Assembly (NCBI GenBank): GCA_036703315.1
Contig: DATNPH010000042.1
Coordinates: 1-17,540 of the forward strand
Length of the DNA stretch: 17,540 nt
Direction of reading: 5' to 3'
Source: DATNPH01 sp036703315
GTDB taxonomy: Bacteria > Cyanobacteriota > Cyanobacteriia > Cyanobacteriales > Coleofasciculaceae
Position numbers and translations under genes: made by a program. The notes below the pieces were generated by a model. The model saw only the letters and a program-made list of their open reading frames with translations. It was not told the DNA's origin and did not search any database. Of this stretch, positions 6,469 to 12,935 are shown piece after piece; the first letter of the stretch is position 1, and each line of letters opens with the position of its first letter.

Positions 6469-7284
6469 TCAATTCTCATCTGGTTCTGGAATCGGGAAAG
6501 TCTCTCCAGACAGATAAGCTTCAAAGTTCTGTTTGAAATATGTCCAAGATGTCATGTCTTCTTTGTCTAGTGAGGTCTTTGGCGCATTCTTATACACAGG
6601 AATCCGAGTATTGATTTCATCTTGAAGCAATTGAGGCAAATCGGTAAAGCCGCGCACTTTGCTACCGTAAGCACTGTAGATAAGATGACCGGGGCGATTG
6701 CCCATCTTCATCCAAGGAAGCCAAGGACCAATCCTGTCCCAGCTAAGATGCATCTCCGTAACTGATTTGATGTCAGGATTCAGTAGGTCTACCAGGGGAA
6801 CCGTGAGCTTAAACAATTCTGCTGCCTGATAGGTTCCATTCGGACTGTAATCTAGAAATCTTTTATCTTTAGCAAGGGGATTTGGGTAGGTGGGAAACAA
6901 GTCAAACACGAACGTTACGATGTCGCCATCCACTTGCGCTGGAAACTTCCCCTTAAAGTAAGCTTGCACGGGATTGTTGGCAACATGCATGACCGGAAGA
7001 ATTTCCCCTGTCCACGGATTCTCCCATCTTCGCAGAATCTTCCCGTTGTTGGGGTCGAGGTAGTAGGTCAGTTCCCTTGAGGTAAAGTCCCAAACTCCGT
7101 CTTCACTTGAAATGCAGCGACTCACACTCATTCCCACCATCTTAAACAGGCGCTTTCTCTTGCCCTCTGGGACAAAAGCGAAGATTGAACCTGTCCACAT
7201 TAGAAACGCTTGTTCGTTGGGATCTAGGGAGGCGCGTACCTTAACAAAGGACTTGGCATCAAACTCCTGAACTGAAGCAACCAT
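6469..7284 (-). CDS. DUF1838 family protein
   Basis: This 271-residue protein matches DUF1838, a family of unknown biochemical role found in proteobacteria and cyanobacteria. Landmarks visible are WTGSIFAFVPEGKRKRLF (30-47), SRELTYYLDPNNGKILRRWENP (69-90, typical of the family), MHVANNPVQAYF (98-109) and a C-terminal WTYFKQNFEAYL. The many Trp, Tyr and Pro residues suggest a soluble beta-rich binding or enzyme domain. There is no signal peptide or membrane segment. The gene is tightly coupled to the lyase upstream (14 bp gap), and its strong ribosome binding site overlaps the lyase stop codon, so the two products are very likely made together. No catalytic residue can be proposed. Confidence 0.75.
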   Translation of the reverse strand: MVASVQEFDAKSFVKVRASLDPNEQAFLMWTGSIFAFVPEGKRKRLFKMVGMSVSRCISSEDGVWDFTSRELTYYLDPNNGKILRRWENPWTGEILPVMHVANNPVQAYFKGKFPAQVDGDIVTFVFDLFPTYPNPLAKDKRFLDYSPNGTYQAAELFKLTVPLVDLLNPDIKSVTEMHLSWDRIGPWLPWMKMGNRPGHLIYSAYGSKVRGFTDLPQLLQDEINTRIPVYKNAPKTSLDKEDMTSWTYFKQNFEAYLSGETFPIPEPDEN

Positions 7285-7290
7285 CTACAG

Positions 7291-7300
7291 ACTCCTTTCT
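7291..7300 (-). promoter_or_regulatory. Strong Shine-Dalgarno of the DUF1838 gene overlapping the upstream stop codon
   Basis: On the minus strand AGAAAGGAGT lies seven bases before the ATG at 7284 and its first bases are part of the TAG that ends the upstream lyase gene. This is the classical arrangement for translational coupling and fixes the DUF1838 start. Confidence 0.75.
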
Positions 7301-8180
7301 AAATTAGGGTGTCTCTCGGCACAGCGAACTGCTGCTCTAGTTGGCGATATTGAGGAGCGCCGATGAGTTGTTGAAATTCTTGGAAGCTAACCAAGTCCTT
7401 AAACTCAACCGTGGTTCCCTGTTCTTTTAAGTAACGCAAGCAATCCGTCATGACCTGTGTCACCGCCAACAGGGTAGAGACTGGAAAAAATACAATCTTA
7501 AAACCTATCTGTTGTAACTCAGCACCAGAAAGTTGTGGGGTTTTGCCCCCTTCAACGATATTAGCGACTAGTGGCACATCTGGGAAGGCAGTAGCGATCG
7601 CCTTGAGTTCCTCAACAGACTGAGGCGCTTCGACAAATAGCAGATCTGCCCCTGCCTCGACGTAAGCTCGACCCCGCGCGATCGCTTCCTCTAAACCCAG
7701 TGGCGCACGGGCATCAGTACGAGCAATAATCACTAAGCCGCTTTCACCACGCGCTGATCCTGCCGCACGAATTTTCCCGACATGTTCTGCCATTGGAATA
7801 ACTCGCTTGCCCTCAAAGTGACCACACTTCTTAGGCCACTCTTGGTCTTCCAGAATCACTCCGGCAATCCCCAGCTGCACAGCGTCCTTGACAGTCCGGA
7901 TGACGTTTAGGGCATTGCCATAGCCAGTGTCCATATCAGCAATTAGGGGAATACTAACAGACTGAGCAATTCGCCCTACACTGTAGAGCATTTCGGTAGC
8001 GGTAAGAAACCCATAATCTGGTACACCGACTGTAGAAGCGGCAATGCCAAAACCACTGGTTGCCAAGACTTCAAAGCCTAGCTGTTCAACCAGTTTGGCA
8101 CCCAGACAGTCATAAACCCCAGGAATAACAAGAATTTCAGGACGTTCAAGCAACTGTCGCAGTTTTTGTCCAGAAGACAT
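7299..8180 (-). CDS. PEP mutase/isocitrate lyase superfamily enzyme (2-methylisocitrate lyase or oxaloacetate decarboxylase type)
   Basis: This 293-residue alpha/beta-barrel enzyme forms or breaks C-C (rarely C-P) bonds next to a carboxylate using Mg2+. The metal-binding DMDTGYG (82-88), the EDQ (111-113), the flexible catalytic loop PKKCGHFEGKRVI (116-128) and ARTDAR (153-158) are all present. The loop's KKCGH with its catalytic Cys119 marks the lyase side of the superfamily (methylisocitrate or dimethylmalate lyase-like), not PEP mutase, which lacks that cysteine. No other methylcitrate-cycle gene (prpC, prpD) is present, so a role in propionate use is not supported; oxaloacetate decarboxylase-like activity is an alternative. 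It is the first gene of a coupled pair with DUF1838. Start at ATG 8178-8180, with only a weak ribosome binding site. Confidence 0.88.
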   Translation of the reverse strand: MSSGQKLRQLLERPEILVIPGVYDCLGAKLVEQLGFEVLATSGFGIAASTVGVPDYGFLTATEMLYSVGRIAQSVSIPLIADMDTGYGNALNVIRTVKDAVQLGIAGVILEDQEWPKKCGHFEGKRVIPMAEHVGKIRAAGSARGESGLVIIARTDARAPLGLEEAIARGRAYVEAGADLLFVEAPQSVEELKAIATAFPDVPLVANIVEGGKTPQLSGAELQQIGFKIVFFPVSTLLAVTQVMTDCLRYLKEQGTTVEFKDLVSFQEFQQLIGAPQYRQLEQQFAVPRDTLI

Positions 8181-8235
8181 AAATCAAGAAGAAGGTGATA
8201 TTTCTGAGAATACAGCTACTTGGGTCACAGAAAAA

Positions 8236-8249
8236 TTTTGAGTTTTGAG
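8236..8249 (+). repeat. TTTTGAG heptanucleotide tandem repeat (2 units)
   Basis: Two perfect tandem TTTTGAG units lie in the 86-bp gap between the lyase and Uma2 genes, the same unit as at 3471-3491. Confidence 0.55.
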
Positions 8250-8266
8250 TTCTAAGGGGATAAGTT

Positions 8267-8944
8267 CTAACTAGGTTCTGAACGTTGGCGATCAAGACGG
8301 CTGTTTTGTTCTCTAACCCACTTACGAAACGCTCTCAAGGCTGGACTTGTCCCTGCTGTCCGGCTCATCTCCAAAAACTGAGACATTCCCTCAATCACAG
8401 CCAAATCGGGAAACGTTGGACTGGTCTGAGACTCAGCATACTTTCCCTCTCGCAGCACATGGATTTGCAACTTGCGATTCTGGTACCGCCAGATTTCAGG
8501 AACTTGCAACGCCTCGTAAGCACTAATTCGGGTCTTAGAGGTTACATCCACCTCAATTGCTAGATCTGGGGGAGGGTCAACAGTCATGTCTAGCCTATTT
8601 TTACCAATCATCAGAGCATGGTTCTGGATATAGAAGCAATCATCTGGCTCAATTCCTGCTTCCATCTCGTCTCGCTTAAAAGTCGTTGAACCTAAAGACT
8701 CCCAATTCCTATCCAACTCATCAAGCAAGGCTTTCAACAAATCTCCAATGACGACTTTGGCTTTTTCATGTTCTGGCAGGGGAGCCACAATTTCTAACGT
8801 CCCTTTGCAGTATGCCAAACGAATTCCCCGATGTTCTCCCAACTCCTCCAGGATTGCTTCAAATTCCTGCCAGCTTACCTCGTGGAGTAAAACCCTGTGC
8901 CCAGGCGGAACGTCCAATTGTCTAAGTTGAAGTTGTACGACCAT
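8267..8944 (-). CDS. Uma2 family PD-(D/E)XK protein (DUF820)
   Basis: This is a predicted nuclease-fold protein of the Uma2/DUF820 family, which is hugely expanded in cyanobacteria and whose cellular role is not established. From the chosen start it has 225 residues: an N-terminal helical region with HEVSWQEFEAILEELG, the strand pair IRLAYCKGTLEIVAPLPEHE, then the nuclease core with IEPDDCFYI (98-106) and PPDLAIEVDVTSK (125-137), followed by EIWRYQNRKL. Asp and Glu of the PD...E.D core are conserved, so the active site looks complete. The frame extends ten residues further to an ATG at 8974, but MVVQLQLRQL is the usual kind of family N-terminus. The gene lies between the sensor kinase and the lyase gene on the same strand, with repeats in both flanks suggesting separate insertion. 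Confidence 0.82.
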   Translation of the reverse strand: MVVQLQLRQLDVPPGHRVLLHEVSWQEFEAILEELGEHRGIRLAYCKGTLEIVAPLPEHEKAKVVIGDLLKALLDELDRNWESLGSTTFKRDEMEAGIEPDDCFYIQNHALMIGKNRLDMTVDPPPDLAIEVDVTSKTRISAYEALQVPEIWRYQNRKLQIHVLREGKYAESQTSPTFPDLAVIEGMSQFLEMSRTAGTSPALRAFRKWVREQNSRLDRQRSEPS

Positions 8945-8996
8945 GTACGCTCCTGGAATTTTAGATTCGCGCATGCATTTCAGTGCGGCTACTCCC

Positions 8997-9033
8997 GCCT
9001 TCTGCCTTCCTTCTTCTGCCCTCTACCTTCTTC
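8997..9033 (-). repeat. GGCAGAA-type heptanucleotide repeat (degenerate)
   Basis: On the minus strand this reads as degenerate repeats of the GAAGGCAGAAGG type, matching the array at 4601-4630. It fills much of the short gap between the Uma2 gene and the histidine kinase gene, next to a HIP1 site. Confidence 0.65.
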
Positions 9034-9067
9034 AAGATGGCGATCGCCACCACCAGGGAGATCAGGA

Positions 9068-10996
9068 CTAATCCGTAGTCAACGGCAGCGTCACAGTGAA
9101 GGTTGTACCCACCCCCACCTTACTTTCTACAGCGATTGTCCCTCCGTGCAAGTCCACTGACTTTTTGGCGATCGCCAGCCCTAGCCCCGTTCCCTGAATC
9201 ATACCTACATTGCTGGCACGCTCAAAGGACTCAAACAGTCGCTCTAGGTCAGAAGCAGGAATGCCGATACCACTGTCAGTTATCCGAAACACTGCCTTAG
9301 CCTTAGTACAAACCAACTCAAATTGAATCTCACCCCCATCTGGAGAGTACTTAATCGCATTGGAGAGCAGATTCGTGAGAATATGCCCCAACAGTTTCTC
9401 ATCCATTGGGGTGTTGCAACTTTCATCCTGACCCAAGAAAGTGATTGTGTGCTTCTCCAAACTCAAAGCAAGCGTCTCGACGAGATCCTGGCAGAAAGCC
9501 ACCGCATCAATTGGTTTTGGCTCAAACTTGAGTTTCCCCGCCTCAGCCTGACCGATGAGCAGCACCTCATCCAATAGCTGGGTCATCCGTTCGAGCGCCC
9601 TGTGAATGCGCTTGTGGTGATTGCGTTTTTTCTCGTCCGATAACCTCTCGCCATAGCGCTCTAGTAATTGGTTAGACGACACAATCGTGGTCAGGGGAGT
9701 ACGAAACTCGTGGGAGACTAAGGAGACAAATTGAGAGCGGAGTTCACTAAGTTCCTTTTCCTTTTCCAATGCGTTGCGTATTTCTGCTTCGGCCTGTTTA
9801 AGTTGGGTAATGTCGCGTCCCACCGCCTGACACTCGATCAAGTTTCCCTGTTCATCGAATAGCCCCCGCTCAGTCCACTGCTGCCAACGTATTTCTCCCG
9901 AAGGAAGGACAATTTGGTAGGAGTAAGTGTTGATGGGATGCTCAACATTCAGAGAACGAAAGTTTCTAGTGACCTTCGCCTCATCCTCTGAGGGCAACAG
10001 TGGGAGAAACTTTTGCCCGATTAGCTCAGCGGGTGTCTTACCCAAGTAGCGGCAGTAGGCATCGTTGACAAAAGTAAGCGTGCCATCTGGCTTGATTCGA
10101 CAGACGAGTTCGGTTTGGTCTTCGACGATCGCACGGTAGCGAGATTCACTCTGCCGCAGAGCCTCCAGTGCCTGTTGGCGCTCAAGTAGAGCCAACTCCA
10201 GCTCAGCGGTACGTTGTCTTACTCGATTATCGAGTTCTTCATTGAACTGCCGCAATGCTTCTTCAGCTTGCTTGCGCTCAGTGAACTCCTGACAGAAGAC
10301 AAAGAACCCCAAGACCTTTCCTGAGCTACTGATATGAGGAACGTGGTCAGCTAATAGATAACGTCGGGTCCCATCATTAAAGACTGTGTCAAACTCATAG
10401 CTCACGCTTTGCCCAGATAGGGCTAATTCTACATACTTTTCGATCTCCTGATACTGTTGTGGCGACATGAACTCACTAATGGCTTTTCCTATCACTTCTT
10501 CCGAAGAAATCAGCGACCATTCCTCATACCGTTTACTGAGCAGTTGGTAACGCCTTTGCGCATCTACATAGGAGACTTTCCCAGGGAACGCGTCCATTAA
10601 CAGTTGCACTTGGGATTGAGCTTCTTGGAATGACTCTTCCAGTCTTTGGCTTTGTGTGAACTCTTCACAGATGAGTAGTAGAACTGGAGTGTTGCCGACT
10701 GGCTGTAAGACATCGAGGGTTAATTTTACCCACCTCGTTTTTCCCTCCTTGGTGATCAGCCGAAACTCCCTGGCAACCTCTGCACCTAAGCTTTGTTCAT
10801 CAAGGGTCAAAGCTTTTTGCAGCCTTTGTTGGTCACCAGGGGAGAAGATACTAAAAATTGAGTTTCCGACTAGCTCTTGGGCGGAGTAACCAAGAGACTC
10901 ACGAGCACACCGATTCGCATCAAGCATCATCCCAGTCGTTTTTACAACCAGGCAAGTGCAGGGAATTTTTTCATATAAGCCCTGGTACCATTTCAT
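9068..10996 (-). CDS. Three-PAS sensor histidine kinase
   Basis: This 642-residue cytosolic histidine kinase has no membrane segment. The order is PAS1 (about 5-115), PAS2 (about 130-240), a coiled coil (about 241-285, with RVRQRTAELELALLERQQAL), PAS3 (about 286-400), a HisKA dimerisation domain with phospho-acceptor His429 in SLVSHEFRTPLTT, and a HATPase domain with N-box NLLSNAIKYSP (542-552), G1 DSGIGIP (574-580) and G2 QGTGLGLAIAKKS (601-613). All catalytic boxes are intact. Each PAS domain ends in the usual C-terminal motif (such as EFTERKQAEEAL), so these are PAS/PAC repeats. No response regulator is in the window, so the partner is elsewhere. PAS2 is closely related to the single PAS domain of the gene 47 bp upstream. 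An in-frame TAG directly precedes the ATG, so no longer start is possible. Confidence 0.93.
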   Translation of the reverse strand: MKWYQGLYEKIPCTCLVVKTTGMMLDANRCARESLGYSAQELVGNSIFSIFSPGDQQRLQKALTLDEQSLGAEVAREFRLITKEGKTRWVKLTLDVLQPVGNTPVLLLICEEFTQSQRLEESFQEAQSQVQLLMDAFPGKVSYVDAQRRYQLLSKRYEEWSLISSEEVIGKAISEFMSPQQYQEIEKYVELALSGQSVSYEFDTVFNDGTRRYLLADHVPHISSSGKVLGFFVFCQEFTERKQAEEALRQFNEELDNRVRQRTAELELALLERQQALEALRQSESRYRAIVEDQTELVCRIKPDGTLTFVNDAYCRYLGKTPAELIGQKFLPLLPSEDEAKVTRNFRSLNVEHPINTYSYQIVLPSGEIRWQQWTERGLFDEQGNLIECQAVGRDITQLKQAEAEIRNALEKEKELSELRSQFVSLVSHEFRTPLTTIVSSNQLLERYGERLSDEKKRNHHKRIHRALERMTQLLDEVLLIGQAEAGKLKFEPKPIDAVAFCQDLVETLALSLEKHTITFLGQDESCNTPMDEKLLGHILTNLLSNAIKYSPDGGEIQFELVCTKAKAVFRITDSGIGIPASDLERLFESFERASNVGMIQGTGLGLAIAKKSVDLHGGTIAVESKVGVGTTFTVTLPLTTD

Positions 10997-11043
10997 CTAG
11001 GATTGCTTGTTGCTGATCTGAATCCATGTATCGTTATTATCAA

Positions 11044-11568
11044 CTACGCTTTGGTGGCTTTAAGCTGCTCAAGCTCTTCGTGTAGACGCTTCTGCTCAGT
11101 GATATCTACGCACACCACGAAGATACCGATGACCTCTTGAGAGTCATTGAAATGTGGGATATGGGTAATTTGGAGATAACGTACTTGACCGTCGCTGAAA
11201 TTTAAGGGGCAATCATACCTGACTTCATTACCCGATAAGGCTGACTCCACATAAGATTTTACATGTTGGTACTCCTCTCCCATCAGCTCGTAGACTGTTT
11301 TCCCCACAAGCTGGTCAGCAGTAGTTTCGTACCACTGTTCGTACTGCTTGTTGACAAATCGATAGCGCTGATTTTTGTCAACGTAAGAAACTTTGGCATC
11401 TACGGCATCAGATAACGTCTGGAGCAACCCTTTGTACCGCGCTATCTCAGCTTCCATTTCCACCAATTTGGGCTGTTGAGTGTCTGCGTTGGCGTTGTCC
11501 TTCAGCGGCTTAGTTGCCTCGGAAGCCTGATAACCTTGAACTGACTCGTTCTTGACAGTAGAAGTCAT
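11044..11568 (-). CDS. Stand-alone PAS domain protein
   Basis: This 174-residue protein has a low-complexity N-terminus, a short coiled coil (about 37-52), one PAS/PAC domain (about 53-160) and a short C-terminal helix (EQKRLHEELEQLKATKA). It has no output domain. The PAS core shares long runs with PAS2 of the adjacent kinase: KVSYVD, RY..L..K.YE.W, a V/LVGK-like turn, YVE.ALSG and GxxRYL...H.PH. This implies a local duplication. The protein may form heterodimers with the kinase or supply a sensory signal to it; both ideas are inference. The ATG at 11566-11568 is preferred over a GTG nine bases upstream because AGGTGA (11574-11579) then sits five bases before it as a ribosome binding site. 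The kinase gene follows after 47 bp, so the pair should be one transcript. Confidence 0.85.
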   Translation of the reverse strand: MTSTVKNESVQGYQASEATKPLKDNANADTQQPKLVEMEAEIARYKGLLQTLSDAVDAKVSYVDKNQRYRFVNKQYEQWYETTADQLVGKTVYELMGEEYQHVKSYVESALSGNEVRYDCPLNFSDGQVRYLQITHIPHFNDSQEVIGIFVVCVDITEQKRLHEELEQLKATKA

Positions 11569-11888
11569 AGAAATCACCTGAGAGTTTTCTGGATTTGTTT
11601 TTTATGATAGTTCCCGATTTTCTTGTCCCGCTACTCGACACTTGGGCACGGCAATAAGTATTCATCAAGGGTAACTTTTCCATTCAACCCTACTATTGAG
11701 GGCAGAAAGTACCAACACCTCTAAATGATAAAAATTTGCACAAATAACAAGGTTAGAGAGCGATCGCGTTCATAATAAACGCATAAGTTCTCGGTTCTGC
11801 CACTGGGGGCTAATTGCAACCTCCTTACGGGGTAGCGCCGAAAGCCTTGGAATAACAAGCGGCAAAATGATAAAAAGCGGCAAGAAGC
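11569..11888. other. 320-bp divergent intergenic region with direct repeats and a possible structured leader
   Basis: This gap separates the minus-strand PAS/kinase unit from the plus-strand nitrilase-like operon and must hold both promoters. Visible contents are a HIP1 site at 11760-11767, a CATAAT-like -10 candidate near 11771, a 12-base direct repeat AAATGATAAAAA at 11723-11734 and 11865-11876, and a 9-base direct repeat AAGCGGCAA at 11857-11865 and 11875-11883 just before the ATG. Between 11806 and 11837 a GGGGGCTA / TAGCGCC pairing encloses a small ACCTC-CTTAC-GGGGT hairpin, which could form a leader RNA structure. I found no match to a known riboswitch and no NtcA-type GTA-N8-TAC site. 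No open reading frame here looks real. Confidence 0.4.
11574..11579 (-). promoter_or_regulatory. Ribosome binding site that fixes the PAS protein start
   Basis: AGGTGA on the minus strand is five bases upstream of the ATG at 11568. A GTG start at 11577 lies inside this site and is therefore unlikely. Confidence 0.6.
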
Positions 11889-12932
11889 ATGACAGCTCAT
11901 ACCGAAACGATAGACTCATTTAGAGCTTTAGCACTCCAGGTAACATGTCACGCTGTTAACCAGGCGAGCGATCGTACTGAGGCGCGATCGCTCATGCAGC
12001 AGACTATCAGCCGATTGTCGCAACAAATAGCTGCCAGTATCGCCTTTATTGGCTTTGATTGTAAGCTGGTGGTGCTGCCTGAATATTTCCTAACGGGCTT
12101 TCCGATGGGAGAGTCACTGGCGGTTTGGGGGGAAAAAGCTTGTCTAGAAATGGCGGGTGCTGAGTATGAATCGCTGGGTCAGATTGCCCAAAAGCATGGC
12201 ATATTTCTAGCTGGGAATGCTTATGAACTCGATCCAAATTTTCCAGGATTGTACTTCCAGACGTGCTTTGTACTTGACCCATCTGGCTCGATAGTCTTGC
12301 GGTATCGACGGCTCAATTCAATGTTTGCGCCGACGCCGCATGATGTATGGGATAAGTATCTTGACTGCTATGGGTTGGAGGGGGTTTTTCCCGTTGCTAA
12401 AACAGCGATCGGAAATTTAGCGGCTTTGGCATCCGAAGAAATTTTGTATCCTGAGGTAGCGCGGTGCTTAGCTATGCGTGGGGCAGAGATTTTTTTGCAT
12501 TCGACATCAGAAGTGTATGGTAAGGAGCGATCGCCTAAAGAAGCCGCAAAAATTGCTCGTGCTGTTGAAAACATGACGTATGTCGTCTCTGCAAATACAG
12601 CAGGCATTGCAAATATCTCTATTCCAGTTGCCTCAGCAGATGGCGGTTCTAAAGTCGTTGACTATCGAGGATTGGTTTTAGCCGAGACGGGTTCAGGAGA
12701 GAGCATGGCGGCGTTTGCAGAGATCGATCTGGCGGCTTTGCGACGATACCGCCGTCGTCCAGGGTTAAACAATTTGCTCTCCCGCCAACGGTTAGAACTC
12801 TATGCAGAAAGCTACCGCCAGTCTGATTTTTACCCTGCCAATACAATGCTCAATGAACAGGTAGACCGAAAACACTTTATCCAAACTCAGCGAGAAACCA
12901 TCGAACGTTTAGCCAAGCTGGGGATAATTTAA
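11889..12932 (+). CDS. Nitrilase-superfamily (carbon-nitrogen hydrolase) protein with substituted catalytic residues
   Basis: This 347-residue protein has the four-layer carbon-nitrogen hydrolase fold, whose members cleave nitriles or amides with a Glu-Lys-Cys triad. The Glu is present (Glu65 in VVLPEYFLTGF). The Lys motif, normally H/Y-R-K, reads RYRRLN, putting Arg at 141. The nucleophile motif, normally a Cys before an acidic residue, reads GNLAALASEEILYPEVARCL, putting Ser at 182. The following MRGAEIFLHSTSE (196-208) and the ENMTYVVSANTAG stretch are typical of the fold, so it is intact rather than degraded. It might be a pseudoenzyme, a binding or regulatory partner, or use unusual chemistry. 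The substitutions may also be shared by a whole subfamily. It heads a tightly spaced operon, with the aldehyde dehydrogenase ATG three bases after its stop. Ribosome binding site weak. Confidence 0.85.
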   Translation: MTAHTETIDSFRALALQVTCHAVNQASDRTEARSLMQQTISRLSQQIAASIAFIGFDCKLVVLPEYFLTGFPMGESLAVWGEKACLEMAGAEYESLGQIAQKHGIFLAGNAYELDPNFPGLYFQTCFVLDPSGSIVLRYRRLNSMFAPTPHDVWDKYLDCYGLEGVFPVAKTAIGNLAALASEEILYPEVARCLAMRGAEIFLHSTSEVYGKERSPKEAAKIARAVENMTYVVSANTAGIANISIPVASADGGSKVVDYRGLVLAETGSGESMAAFAEIDLAALRRYRRRPGLNNLLSRQRLELYAESYRQSDFYPANTMLNEQVDRKHFIQTQRETIERLAKLGII

Positions 12933-12935
12933 AAC

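Noticed and set aside
11800..11888. Cobalamin, guanidine or glutamine riboswitch in front of the nitrilase-like gene
   Set aside because: A GCCACTG word and a foldable segment are present, but the other conserved boxes of these riboswitches could not be found.
11569..11888. NtcA binding site for nitrogen control of the nitrilase-like operon
   Set aside because: No GTA-N8-TAC pattern occurs in this region.
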